DNA of 64,000 bases from Dryocosmus kuriphilus (GCA_038277395.1 CM076193.1:70698252-70762251); one strand, 5' to 3'. Shown: positions 11,335-22,300, counted from the stretch's first letter. A program made the numbers and translations. The notes: generated from the letters alone by a model not told the origin.

Positions 11335-12038
11335 GGATAAACTTCCGAAAAAGGGTGGACCTCCGATTTTTTTTAAAAGGGTTTACCTCCGATTTTTTTC
11401 AGGCTCCGCATACTTATGTATTTTGACGCGTTGATTACGAATATGATAGTGAAAATTGGCGCAAATTTGATTTTCATGGTGAAAACCATAAAAACCCCAT
11501 AAAAATCATTATTTTTTGCATTTATCTCAGTAATGGTTCAAAATTTAAGAAAATATTTCCAACAAAAGTTGTAGACCCCATCGAAATACACATTTTATGT
11601 TTGAAGCATTTTTTTATAGGAACGACAGTTTCCCAGAAAATCAGTAGTAAATCGATTTTTGTGACCAGTCACAGGGGTGCCCCCCACGGCGCTGGAAAAG
11701 GGGTGGGGTACAGCCTTACATTTTTTTTGTGACCAGTCGCAGGGGTGCTTTCCCGCCCCCCACACGGCGCTGGAAAAGGGGTAGGGGTACGACCTTACAT
11801 TATTCTTGTGACCAGTCACAGGGGTGCCTTCCCGCCCCCCACAAGGCGCTGGAAAAGGGGTAGGGGTACGGCCTTACATTATTTTTGTGACCAGTCACAG
11901 GGGTGCCTCCCCCCACGGCGCTGTAAAAGGGGTAGGGGTACGACCTTACATTATTTTCGTGACCAGTCACACGTCAAAATACATAAGTATGCGGAGCCCG
12001 AAGAAAATCGGAGGTCCACCCTTTTCGGAAGTTCACCC
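11335..12038 (+). mobile_element. Nested non-autonomous relative of the Merlin element
   Basis: The left part (11335-11660) is a diverged copy of the Merlin left end, beginning GGATAAACTTCCGAAAAAGG. The right end (about 11973-12038) is its inverted counterpart, ending TTTTCGGAAGTTCACCC. The element sits inside the 12-bp minisatellite. The 8 bases before it (GGAAATGG) and after it (AGAAAGGG) match at six of eight positions. This may be a decayed duplication, or chance given the repetitive target. It has no gene. Its interior is a tandem array with a palindromic core. Confidence 0.65.
11661..11972 (+). repeat. Tandem array with palindromic GTGACCAGTCAC cores
   Basis: The near-palindrome GTGACCAGTCAC occurs at 11661, 11729 (one base changed), 11808, 11887 and 11959, so units are 68-79 bp. 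Between cores each unit has CCCCCCAC, GGCGCTGGAAAAGGGGT and CTTACATT phrases. The regular palindrome could be a protein-binding site, for instance for a transposase; that is inference. Confidence 0.8.
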
Positions 12039-12422
12039 AGAAAGGGTAAAGGAAATGGCAAAGGGAAATGGTAAAGGGAATGGTTAAGGGAAATGGCAAA
12101 GGGAAGGGTAAAGGGAAAAGGTAAAAGGAATGGCAAAGAGAATGGTAAAGGAAATGGCAAAAGGAATGGTAAAGGGAATGGTAAAGGGGAATGTTAAAGG
12201 AAAATGGTTAAGGGAATGGCAAAGAGAAATGGCAAAGGGAATGGTAGAAAGAATGGTAAAGGGAATAACAAAGGGTATGGTGAAAGGAAATGGTAAAGGG
12301 AAATGGCAAAAGGAATGGTAAAAGGAATGGCAAAGGGAATGGTAAAGGGAATAGTAAAGAGGACGGCAAAGGGAATGATAAAAGGAATGGTAAAGGGAAA
12401 TGGTAAAGAGAATGGTAGAGAA
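12039..12422 (+). repeat. Minisatellite, unit about 12 bp, right block
   Basis: This continues the left block at 11212-11334, with alternating forms such as AAAGGGAATGGT and AAAGGGAAATGGC. Confidence 0.8.
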
Positions 12423-12444
12423 AAGTGGTCCGAGAAAAAAATTG

Positions 12445-12590
12445 GAGTGGGAGTAGCGCTACCCCCACTCAGAGGAATAACTTGGAGTGGGAGTAGCGCT
12501 ACCCCCACTCAGAGGACTAACTTGGAGTGGGAGTATCGCTATCCCCACTCAGATGAAAAACTTTGAGTGGGAGTAGCGCTACCCCCATTA
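12445..12590 (+). repeat. Four 40-bp units, each with a 26-bp near-palindrome
   Basis: Near-palindromes running from GAGTGGGAGTAGC to CCCCCACTC start at 12445, 12485, 12525 and 12565, exactly 40 bases apart. The arms pair at 12 of 13 positions in the first two units. The third has changes at two positions and the fourth loses its last bases. The array lies about 150 bases upstream of the transposase start, so it could be a regulatory or transposase-binding array. Confidence 0.85.
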
Positions 12591-12741
12591 CGAGAAACAG
12601 CTCGGCAGCGAACGTTGCTCGCAATAACGTTATTCTTTCTTGTCTCATCGTATTAGAAATCTCTCTCTGTAGTAGCATTTATTCACGATAATTAGCAATC
12701 GTTGTTTACTCGTCGTTGGCGTCTAAATAAAAAAAAAAAGT

Positions 12742-13677
12742 ATGGACACAAAGTATAATATTTTTAAATTGGGCGCAATTTTTCAAAGTCGGGAAAACCC
12801 CCTCGAGTGGTTACGTGAAGTGGAACTTATTCCACGTGAAAGGTACTGTTTGAAACACAAGAAAACACTAAAAGCCTCCGAAATGTACCTAACGTGTGGT
12901 AAATTTATTTGCCAAAAATACGGTAAGTACAATCATAGTTTTACGGTAGCAGAAGACACGTGGTTTGAAAGATGCCACATTTCTGCGGCAGCTTGTATGC
13001 TGATAACATACAGCTTTGCAATAAACTTGAATTTTAATCAGATCATTCGAGAGTGCAGTATCATTGATGATCAACAAGTATCTACGGAAACTGTCTCAGA
13101 TCGGTTTTCCTTCTGTAGAGAAGTGTGTATGGTTGCTCTCGACCAAACATTTGAGGCGGAAGGTCAGATTGGGGGTATTGGCGAAATTATTGAAATAAAT
13201 GAGTGCAAAATAGGTCGTCGAAAGTACGAAAGAGGGCGTGTTGTGGAAGGTTCCTGGATCTTAGGAATGATTCACCGGGAACATGCACATAATTATAGGT
13301 TAGAAATTTGCCCTGATAACAAAAGGGATAAAAACACCCTAATAGCTTTAATACAAAAGCATGTAGCTGCCGGCAGTGAAATCCATACTGATTGCTGGAA
13401 AGGCTACATCGATTTAGAGAACTATGGTTATGTGCATAAAACTGTGAATCATTCCGAAGAATTTGTAAACAGCGATACCGGGGCACACACGCAAAATGTT
13501 GAATCCTCCTGGCGTTGGATGCGTCGATTTTTGTCTCGAGGTGGAGTCAAAAAAAATAACTTAGCCGATCACCTTTCTGAATTTTTGTGGCGGCGTCGCA
13601 TCCAAAAACTAAATACTGATCCTTTTCTTCAACTGATTCGCGACATTAAAATTTGCTATCCGGGAAAGGACAAATAA
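12742..13677 (+). CDS. Merlin transposase (ISXO2/IS1016-like DDE domain)
   Basis: This is an intact ATG frame of 311 residues. It is expected to cut and rejoin the element ends in the nucleus. Residues 46-64 hold a C..C pair (TCGKFICQKYGKYNH) fitting a small N-terminal zinc-binding region. The DDE domain starts near residue 144. The second acidic block is EIHTDCWKGY (D217) and the third is TQNVESSWRWMRR (E254). The block that normally carries the first aspartate (EIDE in this family) reads EINE, with Asn at 153. If the alignment is right, the enzyme has lost a catalytic residue while the frame stayed open. The start is the first ATG, preceded by an A-run. Two AATAAA signals (about 13673 and 13696) follow the stop. 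Confidence 0.88.
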   Translation: MDTKYNIFKLGAIFQSRENPLEWLREVELIPRERYCLKHKKTLKASEMYLTCGKFICQKYGKYNHSFTVAEDTWFERCHISAAACMLITYSFAINLNFNQIIRECSIIDDQQVSTETVSDRFSFCREVCMVALDQTFEAEGQIGGIGEIIEINECKIGRRKYERGRVVEGSWILGMIHREHAHNYRLEICPDNKRDKNTLIALIQKHVAAGSEIHTDCWKGYIDLENYGYVHKTVNHSEEFVNSDTGAHTQNVESSWRWMRRFLSRGGVKKNNLADHLSEFLWRRRIQKLNTDPFLQLIRDIKICYPGKDK

Positions 13678-13900
13678 ACATATTGTTTATTTACAATAAA
13701 GAACAGAAAAAAAATAAAAAATTAACAAAAAAACGTTAAAAATATTTAAAAATTTAAAAAAAATAAATAAAAACTACAAAAATCTAAAAAAAATATGCTC
13801 TTCAAAGAACTCCAACCTTCTCGCGGTGAAGAGCGTCAGTAGGCACCAAGCCGAAACTAATGGAGTTACGAATTCACGTATTTTATACAATTTTTAACGT
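13678..13900 (+). other. 3' flank of the transposase gene, A-rich
   Basis: The A-rich sequence contains AATAAA at about 13696, a likely polyadenylation signal. Nothing else is recognised before the right inverted repeat. Confidence 0.5.
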
Positions 13901-14201
13901 GAAAAATCGATATATCGCTGATTTTCTCGAAAACTATGACTCGTACGAAAAAATGTATGCAATAAAAAAAGTGTGTTTTAATGAGATCTACAACTTTTAT
14001 TTGAAACATTTTTTTTTATTTTGCATATTAGCTGAGATAAACGCAAAAAACCATGATTTTTATGGGTTTTTTCATGGTTTTTACCATGAAAATCGACTAG
14101 TCGCCAATTTTCACTACCATATTCGTAATCAGCGCGTCAAAATACATAAGTACACGGAGCCCGAAGAAAATCGGACATATGTCCTTTTCGGAAGTACACC
14201 C
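13901..14201 (-). repeat. Right terminal inverted repeat of the Merlin element
   Basis: This is the inverted counterpart of 10866-11166, of equal length (301 bases). It is followed directly by the target duplication CATTATCT at 14202-14209. Confidence 0.85.
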
Positions 14202-14209
14202 CATTATCT

Positions 14210-14956
14210 ATTGAGAAATCAGTAATAAGTTACTGAAATTTCATTAAATAATCACTGACGTCTAGAGAATTTTTGTCGATTCAAATACATAGACAGAAGG
14301 CGATTCCACTGGTAACTCGAGCTTTTTTCTCTTCTGACACAAGAAAAATTGTACTTTCTTGACTAATAACAAAGGGGCATCGACAACTACAATCATGTCG
14401 ATGTGCATTTATTTTTATAAGTAAATAAACATTGATCACTGCAATTTCATCTATTGTAACAAAGATGTCACATCGGTACTGCTCGAATAAAAAGGTTGTT
14501 AGGACCGTGTCCGAAAAAGGGCGGAACCTGCCGATGGGTCCCGCATGGGCCGTCACACAGTGGGAACAAACGTACTTTTCGTTTCAAAATCGTAAGGCTT
14601 TTGATAGAGATAAGGTAAAGTAATGAATTCTTTTAAAACTATAGGTGAATACCTGTTGAAAACAGGAAAAATACGGAGAAAGAGCAAAAACCTACCTTTG
14701 ACCTTGAAAATCTACATTAAAGTTAACGTTTTTTCACAAAATTTTAATATATAGATTACCACGAGCACGCAGGTGTAACAGTTTATGAGCTACATACTTT
14801 TTTAAATAGGTTTTTTCATGATGATTCCAAATCTGATCTGTAAATCAATCTATGGCTTTATGGATCTAAGAAAAAGGCGAGTGAATATCATACTCGATTC
14901 CTTTGAGGCTTGAACTATTTTCACAGATTGGGATTCCACCATTCACGGTATTTAAA
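14210..14956. other. Spacer, nothing recognised
   Basis: I find no gene with family features. The stretch 14820-14956 may be a further, very decayed unit of the tandem repeat that follows. Confidence 0.35.
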
Positions 14957-15460
14957 GGCTTTTGGGGTCTTTGATTTAAAATCCGAGCACAAAATGTCGA
15001 AATTCTAAATGATGGAGCCAATATGGCGGATCAAAACTGTAAAGACAAACTGATATAACTAAAAATTACTATCACAAGGTTCTTGGGGTGGCTGATTTCG
15101 AAACCGCGGTCAAACTGTCAAATATCAAAATGGCGGATTCAATATGGCGGATATAAAGTATAAAAACATCAACCATATGGCTAAAAATTTCCATTATGCG
15201 GGTTTTCGGATCGCTGATTTCGAATCGAAGATCAAACTATCAAAACTTAAAATTGCAGATCCAATATGGCGGACCAAAAAGGTAAAAATAGCACCGTCAT
15301 GGTCATGATTTAAAATTTCTAGTACGGGGATTTTGAGAACGCTAATTTCGAATCTCGAGTCAAAATGAATAAATTAAAATAGCAGATCCAGCATGGTTGA
15401 TGAAAACTGTGAAAAAAAAAAACATAGACATGACTATAAATACTTATTTTCTAGGTCGCA
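14957..15460 (+). repeat. Tandem repeat, unit about 122 bp, four units
   Basis: Units start near 14957, 15081, 15203 and 15330, with a further partial start near 15449. Each has a GCTGATTTCGAA-type phrase, then a TCAAACTGTCAAA-type phrase, then CCAATATGGCGGA, then CTAAAAATT. Units differ at about a quarter of positions, so the array is old. Confidence 0.75.
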
Positions 15461-16318
15461 TAGTCGCATATGTACTATGAAAATTTGAAATAATCCAGAA
15501 AAGCAATTTTAAGACAAATCGGTTTCGGACTTTCGACTCTACATTTACACCATACTTATTTTGTGCATTCCATGTATCTTTTGCCTCGCCATATATTTCT
15601 CTCTGAACTATGATAATTATGATTTATGTGACATGATGATCTTATTATGTAAAATGATGTATAAAAATGATTTCCTCTGCCATGTGATACATTTTGCGAT
15701 CTGAGTTTATGCCATGCCTATTATAATTGATTTTCTAATTTGATTTATATACTGAATAATTTGTGTGATGACTACCTATGATTTATTTGTCATGATATGA
15801 TTACGTATTCGTCTGATTTATATATTTAATAATTTATGTGAATTGCTGTATGCTGTTGCTTCATTGGAATTTTCGGAGAATCAAAAAAGGGTAAAATTTA
15901 GGAAATTTTCTATTTCATGATGAATTGTTTGAGAAGGGAAAATCTGGTTTGAAATTTTACGAAAGGTAAATAAAAATAATATCAAGAAATGAAACTAAGG
16001 TTTGAAAAATATTATAGAATCAAAGGGAATTGGAAACCTAAACCTGAAAGGAAGTCAAATTTAGTTTAAGCATTGATTCGAAGGTTCGGATTATCGTGCG
16101 TAACCAAGGGTCCAAGCGATCAGGCGTCGTTGGCGCGATAACGCGTAACCTTTACGCAACGCATCTAGGAAACAAAGGATCGGAGAATGAAAACAAACAT
16201 ATTTTCGAACTCAAGGCAATTTAATTTGTAATTAAAACCCTAATTAAAAATATTATTCTAAAATACAAAATCATTGCTGACACGAATATTAAACGTCCGA
16301 TTGGTAAGTTATTACAAT
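15461..16318. other. AT-rich spacer, nothing recognised
   Basis: This stretch has many TGAT and ATGAT words but I see no repeat period and no gene. Confidence 0.4.
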
Positions 16319-16450
16319 ATAATAAGATACCACAGACTCTCAAAAATAAAATATACATGCACATATGGGGTGTCCAAAGTTTAGAAATAAAATGACTGTG
16401 AGGTAAGATACCACAGGTTCAGAAAATAGTATATACGTATATGGGGTGTT
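16319..16450 (+). repeat. Two tandem copies of an 80-bp motif
   Basis: ATAAGATACCACAG with ATATGGGGTGT at its end appears near 16320-16374. It appears again as GTAAGATACCACAG ... ATATGGGGTGT near 16402-16449. The copies are about 82 bases apart. Confidence 0.5.
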
Positions 16451-16814
16451 CACTGCAAACGTACTATCCTGCCGAAAAAAAATTATTGAAACGGCATAGG
16501 GAAACAGCATTGGGCTCCCAATGCCCTTTGTATGGCTGAATTGAATGATTTCGGCCCTTGAAACGGCATTGAAAATCTATGGAAGGCTGCTATTGTACCT
16601 ATCACGTACCTGCGTACCAGACCCAGAGGGACAGAGTGATTTATAACCCGTTGACCGCGCTACATATACAAACTCTAATCCCTGATTGTTACAATGTCGT
16701 TCAAATTATTAACTATATTTATTTATGAATTTCTCATTAAATATATATTTTAGCATTATTATTCATATACTATATTATTCGGGAGTTGAATCCAAAAATG
16801 TTGTCTGTTTTGGC
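16451..16814. other. Spacer before the errantivirus-like element
   Basis: No gene is seen. A phrase like AAACGGCATTGAAAATCTATGGAAGGC near 16560 resembles, with changes, AAACAGCATTGAGTCTATGCC near 25215, on the other side of the retroelement. This is as expected if the retroelement split one older repeat-rich tract. GTAT at 16815-16818 is the left target duplication. Confidence 0.35.
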
Positions 16815-16818
16815 GTAT

Positions 16819-16990
16819 TGTAACAGTGGCATACGCCTACGCCCTTTGATAAGATAAAAAGGCTATATAATGTGGCGCTTTGGCCCCGCGCATCAGTTCT
16901 AAACTTGTAAAGAATAAAGAATTGTCGCTCTGACTACGTGTCAGTGCGACTCCTTTTTAAAAACTCAAATTCATCATTAGCCCCGTCACA
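16819..16990 (+). repeat. 5' LTR of the errantivirus-like element (172 bp)
   Basis: It begins TGTAACAGTGGC and ends CCCCGTCACA. It is unusually short for an errantivirus. The same 172 bases recur at 24767-24938. Confidence 0.93.
16864..16918 (+). promoter_or_regulatory. LTR core promoter and poly-A signal
   Basis: TATATAA lies at 16864-16870. An arthropod-type initiator TCAGTT lies at 16893-16898, with its A 31 bases after the first T of the TATA box. AATAAA follows at 16913-16918. This places the likely transcription start, and so the U3/R border, at about 16895. The 3' LTR copy of the poly-A signal (offset 7,948) would end the transcript. Confidence 0.7.
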
Positions 16991-16994
16991 TTTT

Positions 16995-17012
16995 TGGCGA
17001 TCCTGCCAGGAT
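16995..17012 (+). other. Primer binding site of the errantivirus-like element
   Basis: TGGCGATCCTGCCAGGAT starts five bases after the LTR. Its TGG start fits pairing with the CCA end of a tRNA. The rest is compatible with an arginine tRNA of the kind used by some insect gypsy-type elements; I infer this rather than show it. Confidence 0.55.
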
Positions 17013-17997
17013 AGTCTCAAACGAGCTATAAGCATCAAACTGAGCTATCCTGTGTGAACCTGAAATCAGGAGAAATCGTGGAACTCTACGGACGTTCCGG
17101 TCGGGGACTATTCGAGAAATCATCTCGATTTTACAAAACAAATCCTGTTTAAGAACTCCGGGTTATTGCTACGGCATAATTCGTCAGAACGAGTAAGTAA
17201 AAAAAGACTATTCATTAGAGGGTGAACTTAGTAGCCCCTATACTACGAAGGATTTTCTTTTCGAAAACTCCACAATTTTGGGTAAGCGACACACTGCTGT
17301 AAAACCTCGGGAGCAATTCCCAGAAGAAGACGATAGCAGCAAGTTGCCGACACGTCGCGCTGCCACGCCTGGTTTGTCATCTCATCGTGTAGGTGCTAGA
17401 ATCTACGGTCTTCAAGTATACCGCACGAGAAGTGCGACCACGCAGCTGCCATCGAAAAAGTAAGCATTGTTTAGAAAATAAGAAATTAGAAATTTTGTAC
17501 GAAACAATTAAGAGTATCAGTCCAATTAGCCTTCGTTGCACGGGGATTTATGACTACGGTCGTGAAGTTTGGCAAAGTTTAATTGTTTCTCAGGCTTGCG
17601 TCGGTACACACGCTTATGGTGCTCCCTGGCCTCTGTGTTCCTCAATAAAAACGAAAAAACTACCTCGAATTAACCTTGCGTGCATTTGTTGTAGCACGAT
17701 TGCGCAAGTGAGAGGTTTTAAACGGGAAATTACTGTCACGTTTAAAAATAAGATTAATTTGCTCGGGATTAGGGAAAATAAAATTCATGCATCAAACTGG
17801 CATCTCAAGAAGATAAGGAAAACAACCGTCAAAAACACGTGACACAAGCATCCGTCACTCAAAATAAATATAAAACAGGAAATTTAGCTTTTCAATCTTA
17901 TAGGAAGCACACTTCCTTAGATTACTCGACACAATCTAGTGACTCTGATTCGACTGACGTGATAGACGAAATTAACACACCCTTTAGGACAGCGACA
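17013..17997 (+). other. Leader between the primer site and gag
   Basis: This is about 1 kb of leader. Strong splice-donor matches (GTAAGT at 17193 and GTAAGC at 17460) are candidates for making a spliced env mRNA. An open frame at 17393-17842 has no recognisable domain and no ATG support, so I do not call it a gene. Confidence 0.45.
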
Positions 17998-19315
17998 ATG
18001 GCATCCCCCGCGAACTCTCCCATTCCCCAAACAACAGAACAAATGCTACAATCCATCCTAGTAAAAATGTCACACCTTGAAATCAATATGAATACAATGA
18101 TAAGGGAAAACGATAATAGGATAGAAGACATCGAGACCCTCGCCGGGAGAATCGGTCTAAGAGCCCATGTACACACAGATAGGGAATATCCGGAAATAAC
18201 CTCAGACGATGAACAACCAGGAAATACGAGAGAAAATCGACAGGTTAGAAACGAACCTACCTACCCTGGTGGCTCCATGTCCCCTTTAAACCCTCAAAAC
18301 GAAATTAAAATCTTAGCAAAAGATATTATACGCACAATTAAACCACTGAACGGACAGGATGATATAGGGACAGAAGATTTCATAAAAAATGATAAAAAAG
18401 GCGAAAACGCGATGTCACCAGCCCGATCTCCTTCTCGATTTTATAATTGCCGAGAAAATCCAAGGAAACGCGGAAAGAGCAATTCGATTCACACCCATAA
18501 ATTCATATGAGGAACTATATGAAACCCTGCGCCAAAACTTAATACAAACCGGGTCAGTTTCAGCATTGAGAAGCAAGCTGGAGAGCTGCAAACAAGGGGT
18601 TACCGAAACCGTTCAGAACTTTAATCTCAGGTTTCGACAGGGGGTGAACGAATTAAAATATGCCGTTCAGAATGAAAATTATGGACCAATTGAAAGGAAA
18701 ATAGCTATCAACATTGAGGAAAAAGAATCTATCAAGCGATACTTGCTAAATCTTAAGCGTGAGATAGGACTACAGGTAAAAGCTCAAAAACCTAACACTT
18801 TAGCTGAAGCACAGAATTACGCGGTAGAAATGGAAATGTGGCTACGCGAAGCACAATCTGTAAAGTTACCATCAGGTTTCAGAGTGCCAATGCGACATGC
18901 TCCGCAAACTCCTCAAAAACAATTTTCACCTTTACAAAAAACCCAGCAAGCAACTCCACACCTGAAATCGTCTCAGTTTGGATCAACGCAAAGCACAGGT
19001 ATAGATAAATCAAAACTTAGTTGTCACAGGTGCGGAAAACTAGGACACTTTTCCAGTCAGTGCCAATCAAATCAGCAGCAAAATTTTCCAACAGGAGTGT
19101 TCCAAAAGCGACCCCCTCAAGTCAGGAATATTCAGGAAGAGAATCAGGAAATCTCTTTAGATTATCAGCAAATGGCTCAAGAGGAAATAGAAGAGCAGAT
19201 AAATTACGAGGATGCAGCAGAGTATCAGCTATATGCGGAAGGCTACAATCAATCATGGGACGAGGACCAGACGGAAATACATACAGATTACTCGTCGACT
19301 CAGGATCCTCGATAA
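17998..19315 (+). CDS. gag: Gag of the errantivirus-like element, one frame break
   Basis: The first good ATG is at 17998 (MASPANSPIPQ). Upstream the frame is open to 17839 but has only a GTG. The frame breaks near 18384-18400, where two A6 runs lie; the following part continues one base over. The C-terminal region has a CCHC zinc knuckle, CHRCGKLGHFSSQC, at 19022-19063, which packages the RNA. The N-terminal third is a low-complexity segment; the middle is the helical capsid region. The stop at 19315 overlaps the pol frame. The break could be a genuine mutation, a one-base assembly error in a homopolymer, or (less likely) a programmed shift, because gag itself is not usually frameshifted. 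Confidence 0.85.
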
Positions 19316-22300
19316 ATCTGATTAAAGAAAAAATAATACCGAGTGATAACCCACCCTTTCAAATGAAAAAGAATTTCTTTATGGGTCACGACAAACATAC
19401 ATCAATAAAAGCGATATACATGAACTACTTTAATAAAAAACATCTTTTTCACGTAGTAAATGACGATTTTCCACTACCCGAAGATGGTATAATAGGGATA
19501 CCCTTTTTTACGAAATTTCAGAGGTATGCAATTACCCCTAAGTTTTTAGTGCTCGAGAACGTCAAACTACCACTGCATACCGATGGTACCTACGTTAACG
19601 GCAGAACTGCAAAAGTGAACAGCATCCAGCTCGAATCTAATCTAAATGCCGACGTGTGGATTGAAGAAAACGAAAATGTTCCTTCCGGCATTTACCGCAT
19701 ACAAAACGGAAAATTACAAATACCTTTCTTTAATTATTCCAACAGACCGGTAAAAGTGATAGCACCAACTTATGAAAAAATTGACGTAATAAATAAGATC
19801 TCTGAGAGGGAGATACAGAAAGCTCAAACGAACAATAACTCAAGAATTCTGAATTTATTAGAGAAAACTCGTCTGGAACACGTGGAATCAGAACTAGCGG
19901 ATACCATTTGGCGAATCATTTCGCAATATACTGACATCTATACTTTAGATGGGGATCCTATACCTTGCACTAATTTAACGGAACACGAGATCATTCTAAA
20001 CTCAGGTAAAATCATAAACATTAAAGCTTATCGACCACCTGAAAGTCAACAAAGATTTGTAAAAGAAGAAGTAGCTTCTTTACTTGAGCAAGGTATAATA
20101 AGACCTTCTAACTCTCCTTTCAATTCACCAATATGGGTAGTTCCGAAGAAGGGTGGTAAATTACGTATGGTCACTGACTACCGAGGAATAAACCTCGACA
20201 CTGACCAAGATGCTTACCCTTTACCTGTAATAGACGACATTTTAGATCACCTGGGAAAATCCAAATTCTTCTCCGCTTTCGACCTCACATCAGGATTCCA
20301 CCAAATTCCCATGAAGGAAGAATCCAAGAAGTACACAGCCTTTTCTACGAAAGACGGACATTTTGAATATAACAGGCTCCCTTTTGGATTAAAAAATGCG
20401 CCTGCCACTTTTCAGCGCATGATGGATCAAGCGTTACGAGGACTCGTCGGAAAGCATTGTTTCGTATATTTAGATGATATAGTGGTATTCGGAAAAACAA
20501 TTCAGGAACACAATGCAAATTTAGTATTATTACTCGACCGACTTAGAGAAACTGGTTTAAAATTGCAGCCCGGAAAATGCGAATATTTGAGACCTGAATT
20601 AGAATACCTGGGACATATTATCACCGCAGAAGGGGTAAAACCTAATTCGAGTAAAATCAGTGCTGTGAAGGAATTTAAAACACCTATCAATATAAAAGAA
20701 GTTCAATCATTTCTTGGGTTAGCAGGCTATTACCGAAAATTTATAAAAGACTTCTCACACATAGCCAAACCTCTAACCGAACTCACTAAGAAGGATAACC
20801 CCTTTAAGTGGACTGTAAAACACCAGCTAGCGTTCGATAAACTCAAAGATTGTTGTGTACAGCACCTGTACTGCGATACCCTGATTATAATAAAGAATTC
20901 GTGCTCACTACTGACGCTTCAAACGTAGGCTTAGGAGCTGTCCTTAGTCAGGATGGCCACCCCTGCTGCTTCATATCCAGAACTCTCAACGGTGCCGAAC
21001 AAAACTACTCTGCCACGGAAAAGGAGTTACTGGCTGTGGTATGGGCCACGCTACGCTTGAGACAGTATCTTTTAGGTAGAACATTCAGGATACAAACTGA
21101 TCACCAAGCCCTGAAGTGGCTTCACAATGTGAAGAATCCTTCATCCAGATTATTACGCTGGAGATTAAGATTGGAAGAGTATTCATACAAGCCAATCGAA
21201 CACATAAAAGGTAAAGAAAACAAGGTGGCCGACTGCCTTTCCAGATTGTTTCCAATAGGAAGGGACCTTTTACAGGAAGCCGTGAAGAATGCCGAGATAA
21301 GTCCCGAGGAACTGGAATCCAGACTACCCGATATAGAGATCTTTGACGCCTCTGGTGTCGGAAAAGAGTTGACAACCCCACCTCCAGATCAGATAAGCTT
21401 CGAGAAGCAGCCTGCGAAAGAAAAACAGAAACCGAAGATAATCAGTGAGGAGGTGCTAACAGGAAACAATAAGGAAGCGGAAAGAGAAGGAACGCCCCCA
21501 ATACCAACACGAGAAAACCTCCCCGAGTACGACAACGAATTGTATGAGCAATTCCAGAATTGGCTCAAGGAAAGAGGCTATAACAATTCCACGAAAAAAC
21601 CAAACGCTGGAGGAAAACTCTGGAAAAAAATTCAGAAACGACCATCGAACGATCAGAACTTAGAAATCTTGCCAGTCTATGATGAAAGAACGTGGCTCAC
21701 AAGAATTAATGAGATATTAGTGGACTTTAGGAATCGGAAATTGACTATAGCTAGATTACACTTTATGGACCCCACCATAACACCTTTGGAAAAAATTAAA
21801 ATCGAACAATTCATCCACTTCTTTAGCCGAAAATATGAAAATTACTTAAATATTTATTATTGCTTCTCACCACTAAGCGAACTGAGTCAACAGGAGAAAC
21901 TTGAAATATTAAAGGAAGCGCATGGTTCTATTTCTAACCAACACTTTGGCGAGAATAAAACTATAGATAAAGCGAAACAGTTGGGGGAATGGAAAAAACA
22001 TGGAAAATGATATCTGTAGCTACGTAAAGAAGTGCCCCATATGCCAACTTCAGAAAACCACGCGAATCAAGAGGCAAGCCGAAGCTATTATACCAGACAC
22101 ACCTGTTAACCCTAATGACAAAGTAGCAATGGACATTTTTGGACCTCTTCCCATCACAAAAAGCGGGAACGAATACATACTCAGCGTACAAGATCAGCTA
22201 ACTAAATACTTGATGCTGATCCCATTGAAAGACGCTAGGTCTGAGTCGATCATCGAGGGACTTTTCGATCATTTTATTTATATATTCGGAGCCCCAAAAT

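Larger units (their letters stand above)
10866..14201 (+). mobile_element. Merlin-superfamily DNA transposon with long inverted repeats
   Basis: The element is 3,336 bp. Its outer 301 bases at each end form an inverted repeat (10866-11166 against 13901-14201), and it is flanked by the 8-bp direct repeat CATTATCT. It carries one transposase gene on the plus strand at 12742-13677. Between the left repeat and the gene lie a 12-bp minisatellite, a nested smaller element and an array of palindromes. Merlin elements usually have short ends; here the ends are long. The ends, target duplication and gene agree with each other, so I am confident of the boundaries. Confidence 0.88.

Noticed and set aside
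11212..12422. Regular short repeats that might suggest a CRISPR array
   Set aside because: Units are contiguous with no unique spacers, the genome is an insect's, and no cas gene is present.
11595..12566. Several open frames on both strands of 60-110 codons, such as M-A-K-G-M-V-K-G type proteins
   Set aside because: They arise because the 12-bp unit and the 79-bp unit keep the frame open. They are repeats, not genes.
17393..17842. 149-codon frame in the errantivirus leader as an extra gene
   Set aside because: No ATG support and no domain; leaders of this length are usual.
18384..18400. Programmed frameshift inside errantivirus gag
   Set aside because: The needed shift is +1 and lies in the middle of gag, where such elements do not normally shift. 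Mutation or a homopolymer error is simpler.
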